From positions 6,091,501-6,155,500 of the forward strand of contig OX359264.1 of assembly GCA_947179155.2 (NCBI GenBank): 64,000 nucleotides of DNA. Reading direction: 5' to 3'. Origin of the DNA: Hedera helix. Taxonomy: Eukaryota; Streptophyta; Magnoliopsida; Apiales; Araliaceae. Shown one piece after another: positions 12,201 to 25,400 of this stretch (position 1 is its first letter; each line of letters opens with the position of its first letter). The notes beneath the pieces are model-generated. The model had not been told where the DNA came from. It searched no databases and worked only from the letters and a program-made list of their open reading frames with translations. Made by a program: the position numbers and the translations under genes.

Positions 12201-12656
12201 CTTGAACTCCTTGATCCTTTATTTTAATCATTTAATTTCTCAATTTTGTATGCATATAAATTGAATTATCTACGCATTGTAGAACTTTAATGTAGTGGAA
12301 TTGAACGATTCATTCCACATTAATTCATTATCAATACAGCGAAAACCTGTATAAACCGACCCAATAAACATGTTGAATTACCTCCTTACCAAAAATGTTA
12401 ATGTATTATATTGAAACTCTACCATACTTATTAATCCATCTACATTCTTAAGTACTGAAATTCATATAAAATATCTCAACACTTAACCAACTACATAATT
12501 ATCTTAGCTGTTAGTGTGATTTACAACAAATTATATCAAAATTACAACAAGACTTGCGTTAACAATATGAAATGTGAATTTGTTTTCTCCCCCTTACGTG
12601 TTGTTATCTACTAGTATCATTTTCATCCCCCACTGAAGAAGGTATATACGAGGCGT
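9297..12656. other. AT-rich intergenic region
   Basis: No gene supported. Contains a short foldback repeat at about 10640-10775 built from AATTGATATTTCCACAAG and its complement around GTGAGACTCAC, and a direct tandem duplication at about 11083-11170 (unit near 45 bp containing CATGGCATATAAATA). Confidence 0.4.
11083..11170. repeat. Two-copy tandem duplication, about 45-bp unit
   Basis: GATTAACAAACACAGTGCATGGCATATAAATAAGTGT-type sequence occurs twice back to back with a few differences. Confidence 0.7.
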
Positions 12657-13243
12657 TAGGGATGCACACGGTCGGTTTGGTTGATTTTTTGGGGGAAAAA
12701 ATAACAAAACTATTTAAGTCGGTTATAAAAAATTAAAAACCAAAATCGCCCAAATTTTTACATTGTAATCGGTTATCGGTTTATTCAATTTCAGTTAAAT
12801 CGGTCGGTTTATTCGGTTATTCGGTTCCGTAATTGATAATTTGATATTTATTATATTGCCAATTTTTCATAATAATTAATAAATCACTAACTCAATAACT
12901 ACTAATTATAATAGAAGTTCTCTAAATCCGAAAAACAAAAATCACCTAATTCACTCACTAAGATAGAAGTTTTGTAAATTCGTCACAATAAAGACATATA
13001 ATAAATATATAATTATATAAAATAAATATTTATTAAAAAAGTATAAAAATTATATTATAACTTTAAATTGTTCAGTCGGTTTCGGTTTTTTGAGAAGTCA
13101 AATTAAACCGGTCGAACTAGTCTCTGTTTTTTAGTTTTATAGTGTTCGATTTTTTCGATTTTATGTTTTTCGGTTTGAAAAAGTAACGGTTTGATTCGGT
13201 CCGGTCGATTTTTTTATTTTGGTCGGTTTTGTATGCACCTCTA
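12657..13243. mobile_element. TIR element with TAGGGATGCA ends and CGGTTT-rich arms
   Basis: The left end TAGGGATGCACACGGTCGG is mirrored by the right end (complement TAGAGGTGCATACAAAACCG). Both arms are full of GGTCGGTTT/AACCGA words, a common organisation of short hAT-like elements in eudicots. No transposase is visible, so it is non-autonomous. Confidence 0.5.
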
Positions 13244-13861
13244 CGAGATATTAGCCGACCAAATAATTTTCAAGTGGACGCAGATGTACCAAATAATTAT
13301 CATTATTATAAATACTGCCACGGTAAATAAATAAAAAGGTGAAATATAAAAAATAAAAATAAAAATAAAAATGGGGAGTTGGATGAGAACATTCTTTATT
13401 GCAAATTGTACCCACCCATTAGTTAAATCATGCTTTCGGTTGTGTTACTAAGATTAGTAGATTCCCAAATACTATAATATACTATTACTTTGAAGTTTTA
13501 GGTTTTAACCAGTAAATTTTATTCTCTTTGCTATGGTACGGAAACTATAAAGTTGCATGAAAATATTATATGCCCCAAAGATGCAAAAGCATTCAAGAAT
13601 AAGGTTGGTAGCATTACTAATGACCCGGTCTCCATTTATGAATACGTGTTAAAAATATACGGCTCATATATATTTATCTGTAATTATATTTTTTTAAAAT
13701 GTTAATTAATATTTATAGTCTATTAGAATATATATATTCTTAATTTCTCTCTCTATGATTCGATGTAAGACTTTATTTATTGTGCCTTAACAGTATGGGG
13801 GTTCTATCAGAACATAATAGACCGTTATTATTCTTCTCAAATTTATGTATGTTATTTCTTA

Positions 13862-13942
13862 AGAGAGGGTATGGAATAATTCATTCCAACTGGAATGAAA
13901 TGACTCATTCTAACCGAATGAAATGAATTATTGCACTCTCTA
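13862..13942. repeat. Short foldback repeat
   Basis: Left GAGAGGGTATGGAATAATTC and right GAATTATTGCACTCTC mirror each other around ATTCCAACTGGAAT, giving a hairpin of about 80 bases, probably a MITE relic. Confidence 0.5.
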
Positions 13943-16015
13943 TTTTATTCTTTCACTTATTTAATTCTTTCAATCCAAACGCAATATTAATAGTACTAAA
14001 AAAAATGCAAAAGCACTCTAGATTTGGAAATTAAAGGGGATGAGTTGTGCATTTTAGACAAATAGTGAGCATAATGTTATATGCATGATAATGTATATCT
14101 TATTGATTGGGGCCTATTCTTTATCAAGTGAATAAGTCCTTTAATGTCCTTTACACATGCTCAAATGTGAATTAAGGTAGGTGGAATCTTCTTATATTTT
14201 TTAGCAAAAGGTAAAATAAATTTTATTACTGAAAAAATCACAATATCCAAAAAACTTGAATCTTGAAATATTACAAACTTGCCCTAAACCGTGAAGGTGG
14301 AATCTAACTCATCCTCGTATAAAAAAAGACCGTTTAAAAATATTAAAAACACATAAATATAATGTTCACTTATTATAAGTTTCAAAGACTAATATTGTTA
14401 CATACTTATTGTCTCTTTAGAATTAATCGTCCATATATACCGTGTAAGATAATTTTACACCAAAGAATAACAACATTGCTGACACATTATTAATGAAACA
14501 AAAGTGTATCTTTGTTACACTCCAAATATAATATTTTTCATTATAGTTTTTGTCTGTTCTTGAACGCATATTGATATTTTTCAGAGACAACACAATTTAT
14601 TTCAGGAAAATATTTTCACTAACAAATCTAATTAATCTTCAAATTTAATTAATTAATTTGTACCCAAACTTTAAAATACTTGAAGAAATTTAAAAACTTA
14701 AATTGGACTCTAAATGGAATTGAGGGGGCTATATGCAAACCTTTATGTTGTGCAGTTACATCCTTTCTAAGGACAAAGCTACGTGAACATAAATTATTAA
14801 ATTAATCTAAAGGTCACCTAAGAATCAATCTGGAAGAGCAAATAGTAATGGGATCCAAAGCATGCCATATTGCCATTTAGATGGTAACGGGTAACCTATT
14901 AGAAGGCATGGACGGCTAATTTAATAGTTGACTTTTGTAGAACCACCACCATTATCCACCAAATATATATAGATTTTGGAACAAATTCAGATTCAGGCCT
15001 TCACCATGCAATATTCTGTACCTATATTATATGTCTTTAGGTTCCTGTGAATGTGGCCTATTTGTTGAAGCATTTGTTATCTGTCAAGTTTATATATTGA
15101 GTCTCATAATTTAATTTATTTTCTAACGCAACACTCGTTTTCATGTATGACATATTGACATGTTTTTGAGCCAACAAATACATGAGCAACTTTAAAGGGA
15201 TGACATAGAGAAGCATAGACCCGAACAAGGTTATGATAGTATATTGAATAATTAATTAACATAAAAATCAATTGCTTAGGAATAAATAGCCTGCAAAATC
15301 TATATTTATATCAATATATAACAAGGCAAATGTTACAAGAGAAATTGATATTTCTACAAGGCTATCAAGTTACTAAATTTAGACTGTTAAGTTGACTTAG
15401 GTGAACTTTTATACTACTAATAAAAAAAAATAATTGATATTTTCACAAGAAAATTGATATTTTCGCAAAATTACTCACATAAAAGTGGGTTTCACTTATT
15501 ATTAATGTGAGTAGAGTATTGTAAAAATATCAATTTCACTTCTGAAAATATCAATTCCCTAAAAAAATCTCCAGCTGGGCTAGCTGGTCATCAATGGACA
15601 ATCTTTTTTCTTTTTTAACCAGTATTAGTTGGCACTTCTTTATCAAGATATTTCTTCCTTTTTTTTCTTTTTTTTTTCGATTTCCTTTAGTTATTAGGAT
15701 GTCAAAATTTCCAACTATATATGTTTGGGTGGATAGAGCTTGCAATGCTGGCCAAAGTATGTCCTATCACTTTCAATAATTGAAGCATCAATGGATCATA
15801 AATTAATTAATTCCTATAATAAAAGCCAAGAGCATCGATCCTTTTGGAACATTGTGATTAATTAATTAATACGATGCCTTATACAAAATCACAGTTTACG
15901 TAAGCTTTTAAATTCAACGGTATGTGTGCAACATTAACCCGTTACAGGCAAATGCAGGCTTCAAATATTCCATTTTACAAGAAGAGAAGAACAAGTAACT
16001 ACCAGACAAATGCTA
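13943..16015. other. AT-rich intergenic region
   Basis: No gene seen. About 15330-15560 carries another copy of the AATTGATATTTTCACAAG inverted-repeat family around GTGGGTTTCACTTA. Open frames at 15551-15779 on both strands are low-complexity Lys/Phe runs. Confidence 0.4.
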
Positions 16016-16277
16016 CTCCTTCGACCTGTTTTTGTAAAAAGAGTTAATATATCTGCTATTTATTTGTATTATTAAAAAAAAATAACAATTTTTTTGATGA
16101 TAAGTATAAAATAAAACAATATTATTAAATTATCAAAATATCTTTATTATCACGCGACTATGCCTACAAGGATACAACTACTAAACAAATAATTTATTAA
16201 ATTCAAAGATTAACACGAAACAAAATTAATATCCGTTAATTTTACAAATGACACTCTTTTTGTTGTGGGATGGAGGG
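16016..16277. mobile_element. Stowaway-like MITE
   Basis: Ends CTCCTTCGACCTG…TTTTTGTAAAAAGAGT on the left and ACACTCTTTTTGTTGTGGG…TGGAG on the right are imperfect inverted repeats of Stowaway type. The interior is AT-rich and non-coding, and the left flank is TA. Confidence 0.55.
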
Positions 16278-17235
16278 GTCATATTTCGGCTCGCGTGGTT
16301 CACTTCTTAATTTACAAAAGTTTATCAAGAAAAAAAATATTCAAATATTATCATGGAGTAGGTTTACAATAAAACTAAGTAAGTAATTGATCTGAAATGG
16401 ACAAAAACATTGTTTTAATCTCCATTACGTGTGCAAATTATATGTAAGTGAAGCATTTCAAGTAATTCCGTCACATAGTTAATTAGTTGCCACCCGGCTG
16501 AGGCAGGCAGCTTATGATTTTACATATTTTTTTGGGTGTCAATTGTGATTTACAATAAATAGAACATTAAACCTAACGCAAATTAATAATTTAATGCAAA
16601 AATTGTCGTAACCATTTTTGACTTTTTTTTTGCATTCCTCCATAGATATCTTCTTTATTCTCAATCGTTTTCTTAATTTGCTCCCTCTCCAGTAACATTG
16701 GGTTCACATCATTTTCCCCATTTTTTTTTAGAGAGGGTGGTGAATATTTGTAATCCCATTATAATGGATTATTATTGTTGTTATCATGTACAAAGAAAAT
16801 TTTATTTCTCCTCACCGAGAAGAGCTACACTTTTATAAAAGACTAAAATACACTTTACAACTTAGAATTTGTAGGATTATTGAGATTTTTTGAGTATAAT
16901 AACGCGTTTGTAACAAAAAAAAAGTCGAAAACCACAATAAAAATCGATCACTAATACAATGACCAAAATATATATTAACCATTTAATAGTTAGTACTTTC
17001 TCTGTTCAAATTTATAAGATCAATATTATCCTTTCAAAAATTAATTTAAGATTTTTAAAATATAAAAATTGAGATAGATATAAAAGATTATAAATCGATA
17101 AATCTTATAATTAATAATACTTTTTAAAATATTTGTTGTTATATTAACTAAACTAGTTTGGTACTAGTATGGAGTTTTGGAAGATCAGTATTAATCGGAC
17201 TGAACTAGTCGTACCAGTTGCCTATTTTTTTTTTT

Positions 17236-17252
17236 TAATAATTAATTAATTA

Positions 17253-17300
<48 letters not shown>
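17236..17300. repeat. (AAT)n microsatellite
   Basis: A TTAA-type run passes into about 16 uninterrupted AAT units. Confidence 0.9.
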
Positions 17301-17488
17301 CTATTTATTTCGATAAAAATCGATACCGAACCAGCTAATCGATTCGGTATACCGGTTCAACCGGTATCGATTTCGATACCAAGTTTTATATAATTTCTGT
17401 ATCGATTCAGGTCGATTTTTACCGAAAAAAACATCCTTAATTAAGACTGAGGCGACAGGAATTTTTAAGTCACAAGTTCAGTCGGGGT

Positions 17489-17650
17489 AATTATTCAGTG
17501 GTCTTGGGACAAATCCACATGATGTCCCAAGCCAATGAAATCTCTACATTTCAGTAGGTCCATAACTGCAAGTAGTGGGACACCACTAAAATGGAAAGAT
17601 TTCATTGGCCTAGGACATCACGTGCCGTTGCCCAGGAGTATTGAATAATT
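17489..17650. mobile_element. Foldback element of about 160 bp with long inverted arms
   Basis: Left arm ATTATTCAGTGGTCTTGGGA…CACATGATGTCCCAAGCCAA…GAAATCT is mirrored by the right arm (complement ATTATTCAATACTCCTGGGC…CACGTGATGTCCTAGGCCAA). The arms are about 70 bases with few mismatches and a short loop, so a transcript would form a long hairpin. Confidence 0.7.
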
Positions 17651-17824
17651 TTTCGTTCGATCATCCCTTTTGTATGAACTTATTTATTCTTTTTATGTGA
17701 CTTTTATTTTTTAGTTTATAAGTCTCGCTGAACTAGCCGAAACGAATAATATAGACACAAAATGTAGCAAAACACTCTACTCCACTATTGTTTTATTGTT
17801 CAAGAGAGAATTAGACAATTTGTT

Positions 17825-18107
17825 ACTTCTTCTTTCTATTATATAGGTTATTGTTTATAAAAAAATAAAAAAAAAATCTTTTTAAAATATAAGACAATTT
17901 ACATATATCTAGAAAAAATAAATTAATCATTTTTTTACTTTACCCTTAAAAATAGAATAATTGAGAGAGATAAGGAGTAATTAATTAATGCATGTGTAGT
18001 AATAAAATTTTAAATTAACATTTATGACCTAACATTAATATTAATGATATTTTTTAATATGTGTGATTATATTTTAAACGACTTATATAATAAAAAGGAC
18101 GGAGCAA
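17825..18107. mobile_element. Degenerate Stowaway-like MITE
   Basis: The right end AAAAAGGACGGAGCAA next to TA is a mutated Stowaway terminus. The left end CTTCTTCTTTCTATTATATAGG is its degraded mirror. AT-rich interior without coding. Confidence 0.45.
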
Positions 18108-18810
18108 TACTGTAATACTCCTTTTCTTTCGGATAGGCAAGGTTCTTACAACTTTACAACTATACTTATTTTAAAGTCAGAAGAATTTTTTCCAACTAGT
18201 AGTAAATTTTTAATTTTTCTAATTTATTCTAAGGTAAGGAGGAGATAATTTACCGTTTTCATCGCACTATTATCTTCTGAATCTGTCTTTATAATATACT
18301 GTTAATAAGATTCAAATTCTCGATCATTATATTAAAAAAAGTGAGTCATATTAGTAAATTAAAAGTAAAAATAAAATAAGAAAATTGATTTCAAATTCTC
18401 GAAAAGTATTTTGGCGGCAACAAATGCATTAAAATGTTAGTATTATCAAGGATGTGAATGAGACAAAAGTATTCTATTATTATTATTCGTCTAAAGAAGT
18501 GAAAAGATGAAGACAAAACACTCCAACAAACATAGAGACAAGGAGAACGAGAGAGCTACTTCTTTCATTATTTAGGAATTGGTTAACGTTGTTTATATTA
18601 ATTTCTCTTGGATACATTAACACAGAGGAAAGGCAACTAGCCGTCTTTCCCTCTTTGACCAATTTCAATCCATCAGCACTTTTTTTTTAATTTTCTTTTG
18701 TATAATCAGCATTCTACCTTGAAAAATAATGCTAGATGTTGATATATACTCTTTTAAATTAACCACCCTAGAATCCAACCGTCTGTTTACAACTTTACAA
18801 ACTTAAAAGA

Positions 18811-19135
18811 GCTAGTGAAACATTTGGGTTTCTTCGATTATTAGCGTTTGCGGCAATAACATTTAGACTTTCAAGCATATTATACTAATTTTGGTGTGTT
18901 ATATTTGAGGCCCTAAAATTACGTTTGTGAATTCAATAAGTTGTATTTAAAATAAATTATTACTAGACGAATAAGATTTTCAAGTACTAACCCAATAACC
19001 AATATATCAATAGAGCTAGTTGGGGGGGCCACGGTGAGTCAACTGAGTTGAAACATTTGGGTTTCTTCGATTATTAGCGTTTGCGGCAGTAACATTTAGA
19101 CTTTCAAGTGCTAACCCAATAACCAAATGTATACT
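18811..19135. repeat. Local duplicated block (AAACATTTGGGTTTCTTCG… unit)
   Basis: AAACATTTGGGTTTCTTCGA…TTAGCGTTTGCGGC…ACATTTAGACTTTCAAG occurs near 18818 and again near 19051. CTAACCCAATAACCAA also occurs near 18987 and near 19112. This is a direct duplication about 235 bases apart. Confidence 0.75.
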
Positions 19136-19546
19136 TTGAATTATTTAAAAAAAATGTCACAACTAGTATGAATTGTAATCAAGTTTCATGTTTCAACTAT
19201 ATGGATTTGAAGTATACGAAAGAAATTGATGTACTTTTTGTTTGTGCTAAATATAAATTGGTCGCTTTGAATTTGTCTAGGGAGCTTAGAGGGTTAATCA
19301 TTTTTACCTAGTACTATAAATTGAAGCTTGGAGTATATTTTAGGTGTTAACTGAAAATTATTATTATTTTCTTTTCTTTTCTGAAAAACTGAAAATTATT
19401 TCATGTTTATTATCACATATATAATAAGCCTTTGATATTGTCAAAATAAAATAATGTCATTAAAGTAAATATACATCTGATGAAATTTATGTAATACTGT
19501 TATTAGCCATACTCGACACTTGAATAATTGTCATTTTAATCAACCG

Positions 19547-19548
<2 letters not shown>

Positions 19549-19634
<86 letters not shown>
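19549..19634. repeat. Compound (AT)n(AG)n microsatellite
   Basis: About 15 AT units run into about 27 AG units, roughly 385 bases past the ACR8 stop codon on its 3' side. Confidence 0.9.
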
Positions 19635-19635
<1 letters not shown>

Positions 19636-20018
19636 AGGGAAGGAATAAGCAAGTCAACCATTAGAATCAATTAATACTTAAAAGGAGTTATGTACAGGAT
19701 GCAATTGCATACTTTGTGAAAACGAATTTCTTGTTCTACCTAATCTACTACGCTATCTAGATTCTGGCAGCCAGCAGTAAACCTAATAAACCCCAACAAA
19801 CTTTTACATTCCATACATTTTCCCTCTGCCACTTCAAATTCTTCCGAATTCAAACACTGTATTGTGTCATGTAGACACCATGTGTCTACCTATTCAACTA
19901 ATCATACCCAACTATCACCAAATACCACCTCCCTTTAATCCTTCTCTATGTACACAAACCAACCCCTGAAGCTAAGTATCTGCCAACCATTTGCCTTTTA
20001 CAACTATAAATTCTTCAT

Positions 20019-22461
20019 TTAAGAATATGATCTGATCAATCCCAAATTGTATAGGTTCTTTCTCACTAGGCTCCCAAGTGATACCAACACTGCCCCACCA
20101 ACACCTACTGTGGATCCATCTTCCCTTTCTGTCTTTTCATGATATATCAACCGCGGTTCCTTCACTTTTAAGTTGTTCAATCCAATTCTCTGTCGAACAG
20201 CTTCGATGATCTTTGGATTGGCTGGGTTCCCAATGGCATCAGTAACATAGAAAACATTCTGGGCCGTGTCGAATGCAGTGGATATCTCAGCCCTTGTCAC
20301 ATTGAGACCATTTTCTCGGAAGGTCCTCATCACATTGGCTAATAGTCCTGGCTTGTCAGCTGCGCATAGCTCTAACTGCACACCCTGTGATGAAACAATG
20401 ATCCATAAGTGAAAACGGAAAGTCAATTTTATTCATCATAATCAGCAAAAGCAAAAACTGTAAGAATATTTCATAGAACAATACCTCAGATGCTCTTCTT
20501 TCGATGGCAGCACGTAAGCAGAGAATCACGCGTTGCTTTTCGGCTTCTGAACTAATTGGGGTTCCGTCTGTATGCCTAATGAAGAATTCCTGATACAAAA
20601 TTAAAACATATTCACATTAATTAATTGTCAAGTTTATAACTCATTATTTGTAAAGCGCAGTTGCAAAGTGCAAAACAATGATGAATACATACCATATATG
20701 CTCTGTCTCCGGTTGTGTTGATAGTGGCATGGAAGACAACATATTCCATGTCAGTTAGAGTGCAGACAACATCAAATAGAAGCTTGGTCCGATCCTTGCA
20801 ATGAATATTTACACCAGAATAACCGCGCTCCAAGAAATTCTGTACAGAGACAACTGGGCAATCACCATTAGTCCTAATTATCGGCTTTCTCTCATAATCC
20901 CGATCCGCAAACATCATTTGGTGAAGCCTTCTTTCTGTATGAGTAACTGCTAAAGAAACTGAAGTTTTAGCACTTCTGATATCATTATCCCCTTTAAGCA
21001 CATTTCTCAACCGTGCCTCAATTCTATCAATCTTCTGTTTGTCTTCAATTGGAGACCCCGAATCACAATCTTTAACAAAGATGAGCGAAGCAATTCGCCC
21101 ATTGTGTGTCCACACCTTAGATTCAACCACATTTACTTGCAAATCAGCTAATACAGCAAAAACCTCCGAAAGTAAGCCGACCCTATCGGTCCCTGTTAAT
21201 TCTAATGCAGTCAAGCCGTTGATGCTGTATTTTGATGGCACATAATGAATTGTACCAAGAGACTGTAACAAACAAACAGGTAGTAAACTAAGTTAACTAA
21301 TAAGTTTAGTTTAATTACTAATATAATTAAACAACCTTAAGCTTGAATAAATTAATTAACCTGTTCAATGTAGTTGATGACCCCTTCATCTGTTAATTTA
21401 TTACCGTCTAAATCAGTCACATGAAAAACTGTAAAATCACAATCACAAAAGATTAAAAGATCATAATCAGTAAAAGGTTCAAGAGATTACTTCAGCTAAA
21501 AATTAGCCCAAAAAGATGAGAAAATTGTAGTGGGTAAAGAATTTACCATCCATGAACCATCTTCCATCCGAAGAAATGTAAGCTTTCTTAATTAACAAGT
21601 TCAGATCTGTGAGAACTTGAACGGCTTCTAGAAGAATTCCATGTTTTCTAGCACTATCAACCTGTTGAAAATAATGAAAAAATTAGTCAAAATGTCAACT
21701 AATTTTGGTCAAAATTACTTTTGGAAAATTTCTCAAAAGGTGATGCTTGCCATGACGCGAGTGGCGTTGGAACAACCAGCATTATCGACTATGACCCTGT
21801 AACAACAACATCAGGGGCAAGGAAAAGTCAGAATCTCTGGAAATTCAAATTATTTGAATTTCTAGGACTTTGAAATTATAGAAAAAAAATAGTAAAAGTG
21901 AGGTCGGTGGGGTGGTTTGGAAACAATCAATTATAATATAGGTGAAAAACTTCTGGAAAACTGGAAGAAGAGTTGGAGAACCATCAAAATTGGGAACAAA
22001 ATCAACTAGGTAACTCTGTGGTACCAAATATTGTCATCAATATGGAAAATACTCAGAAAATTTGGAAACAAATCATCTCGAATATTTTCTATAGGATTTT
22101 CGGAAAGTTTTCCATATTGGTCTTCTGTAAAATATTGCAAGCAATATTGACCAAAACACAGAAATCAACGAAACAGAGTCACCAAAACCTAAAAAACCAT
22201 AAAATTTTCAAAGAGAAGTTACAGAACCAAATATATTTCCATATAATCTTCAAGCTAATCTCGATTGAAGACAAAAACAAGAAAAATAAATAAAAATCAA
22301 AGCATAATTAAACCAAAAGTAGACTTGAAACGAACCGAAGCTCAAAAATTGACAAGAAAATCGAAAGATCAGTGAGTGTAGAAAGAGTGAGAAACAAACC
22401 TAGGGGTGGTCATTCTGATAACAAGCTTTTCATACTCATCCAAATATGCAGGCCACTCCAT
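20019..22461 (-). CDS. ACR8: ACT domain repeat protein ACR8, seven exons
   Basis: Plant ACR proteins carry four ACT domains, which bind small ligands such as amino acids; they are thought to sense nitrogen or amino-acid status. The exact ligand of ACR8 is unknown. Minus-strand exons: 22461-22400, 21796-21751, 21661-21547, 21428-21361, 21262-20693, 20589-20485, 20384-20019. The joined frame gives 443 residues (Arabidopsis ACR8 about 441). It starts MEWPAYLDEYEKLVIRM and contains VDSARKHGILLEAVQVLTDL (ACT1), INGLTALELTGTDRVGLLSE (ACT2), IHCKDRTKLLFDVVCTLTDM (ACT3) and LCAADKPGLLANVMRTFREN (ACT4). It ends VRKNLYNLGLIRSYS, the ACR8-type tail. Each ACT begins with the family's D-x-x-G/K-L-L turn. 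Six of seven exon edges fit GT-AG. The exon ending at 21751 is followed by GCAAGC, so a GC-AG intron is needed to keep RVM-VDSAR. No coding defect is seen. Confidence 0.93.
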
Positions 22462-25400
22462 CTTCTTATTCGAAACCTTTGATTTCTTGAGCAAAGGGCA
22501 AGCCAAACAGAGCGATTACAGATCAGTTATACTCCTTCTTCAAATCTATGGAGTCTATAAAGCCGATTTACTTCTCCGGCAAACGATGATTTCAACAAAT
22601 TAAAAAGCCAGAAATTTTATCGGTAATTTTTTCTGTGTGTTTCTGCTCTCTATCTCTCTCTAGAAAAGCGTCACTGGTATTTTCTCTCTCTAAAAGCGCA
22701 AAGCACGCCACGCCTAGTTCTGCCTTCTCTTGCTCTTTGGGTCAAGCTTATATAAAAGAATATAATAAGTACAGTATATATTAGTATATACGGACAGTGA
22801 TTTAAAATAGCGAGTCTAATTATTGTAAAGTTATAATAAAAAATTTATTAAATTTTTTAATAAAAAAAAGATTAAATTATAATTAAATTAAATTTATAAA
22901 TATAAAAAATAAATTTATAACACATTCTTAAAAATAATAATTATTTTTATTACTCTTTTAATAAAATAAATAAATATATTTTTGATAGTTCATAAGAGAA
23001 CGAATTGTCAAAGATTTAAATTTTTTAATTTATCTATTATTAATGGATAACACTATATTTTTCTAAATTTATATTTGTCTGTCTTTTCAAGAAACGAGAT
23101 TGGAGATTTGATTGTCCAAATAATGTCATAACAAATATTTTTTATTTTAAATTATATAATTATTATTATTTTTTTAAAGTTAATTTGAAAAAATTTTAAA
23201 TTAAAATTTGAGATAATTTATTAAAAATTATGAAATAATAAAACTTAAAATGAATATTACCTTTTAGATAATTTATAATATTCATCATTGTATTGATTAA
23301 AATTTAAAAAAATTATGTCAATTTTAAATTTAAAAATATCTTAAACTAACTTTAAAATACTAATCAAATAATATATAACCGAGAGTGTATTTGTTGTGAA
23401 ATATTCTATTATTAGTATTCTATGCACACGCGATGCGTGTGTATAATTTATTGTTAGATTATACGGTTATTGTAATTTTAGATTTAATAATATTTGAATA
23501 AAAATTTTTGAAGTTGATATAATTGAATTATGTGAAAAAAAATTAAAAGATGATAAATAGTGGAAGATAGAAAGAGAGTTAAAAAATAAGAGGGATAAAA
23601 TAGAAAATTGATATTTTCACATGCTTTTTTTTATATTTTCACACAGTATGACCCATATTTAGAGTTGTAGCGACGGTTTACTATACATCTATAATTATCG
23701 CTATAACTCTAAAATGTTAATCCTATTATGTGAAAATATTAAAAAAGAGTATAGAAATATCAGTTTTCATAAAATATAACTCCTGTTGAATGACAGACTA
23801 ATTATTTTTTAATCATAAATTGCGATTCAAAATCAATAAAAGAATAGTTATTAAAATCTCACACTTTATTAATAGAGATATATATATTTTTTATTATTTT
23901 ATTAAAAATTTTATTTTAATTGTATTAACGAGACCACGCCTTTAAGAAATGGAACGAAGGGGTCCAGCTAAAATACTGCCCGGGAACGCTGCCCTCTGCC
24001 TTAATTTCTCTCCAAGTCAACTAAGAAAATTAATATTTCCACATAAAATTTTAATATTTTTATATATTGATTAATAAAAATATTATCATAAAGGTTACAG
24101 ATTATATATATGAGTCTTATATATAAAAATATCAAAATTTTTTATAAGAATATTAATTTTCGTCAATTAATCTTTACTCACACGTGTCATGCCCACCTAG
24201 GATGCCATGTGTGCTGAATGTCTTTTGCTTCAGAAATAAATATAAGAATATAATATTTAAATACAATATTTAAAAATTATATTTATTTTAATTATTAAAA
24301 AATATATTATAATATTAAAATTTATATTATACTTTATTTTTTAATTATTAAAATAAATATAAATTTTAATTTTATATTTAAATATTGTGTACGTGGACTT
24401 GTCTTGCTTCAGTTCGACTCAATGGTTGGATATTCGTGATCTAACGTACCACATGGCAAGGGGTGGAGGCGAGGGGGATGGGCCCATTTGATGGGGATTA
24501 ATTGGCTTGGTAATTAAGGTGAGATCTGCCGACCAAAATACACGTGATAGCGCCGCTCGTATCGGCTTTTCTGTTGTCAAAGTTATGGCCGGTTTTTCTT
24601 CTATTTCTCGTTGTGTATAATGATAACTCCTCTTGCGTATCAATTAGCATTACTTTTTCACCCTCACTCATAATTTTTGATATTTTCTTTAAGCTTGATA
24701 TTCAAAAAGTAGGTAGGTATTCCTGATTTAGTTTAGGAAATGATAAAAGGGAAATATTCTCTTTTCCACATATGAATTTTGAAATTTCAAAATATTATTT
24801 ATCAAAACATACATATTATTATGTTTTTAGATACTTATTTTTAAAAACACATTTGTTACGTTTGAACCGAATGAATCGAATACAATAAAAAATAAAGTAT
24901 TTGATAATAATTTCTGCGGATGAATTGTTCCGATAAAATGCAAATTCATCAAATTTTTTTAATTTTTATTTTTTGTGAGTTGGTGGAATGAAATTTATTT
25001 AAATAAAATGACTGTAACCGATAAGATTTTAATTTAATGATTAAAATTAAAGTATTGTGATATTTATGTTTTAAATTCGAGCATATTTAACAATGTCACG
25101 TGCCTTCACGAAATAGTCATGTGCTTTTATGAAATAGGATTAATCACTCATCTGCCTGCATAAAATAAAATTAATTATTTTGAAATTACAATGAAAAAAA
25201 ATCGCAGCCGAGCATGGCGCACAACTATTCGAGCATGATTTGGGGCGTAGTTGTGGGGGAGTGCGGACGCATAACAACACATTATGAGAAAAAGAAGAGA
25301 AATTTGTCATTGAAAATTAATTAACCGAATGTTCTACAAGTAAGTTATGATGAGAAAAAATAAAATGAAGCTTCTAGATGGAAGCAGTTTCTGATTAAAA

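Noticed and set aside
21973..22293. 106-codon plus-strand frame within ACR8
   Set aside because: Lies in ACR8 intron 1 on the opposite strand, Asn/Lys/Ile-rich, chance open frame.
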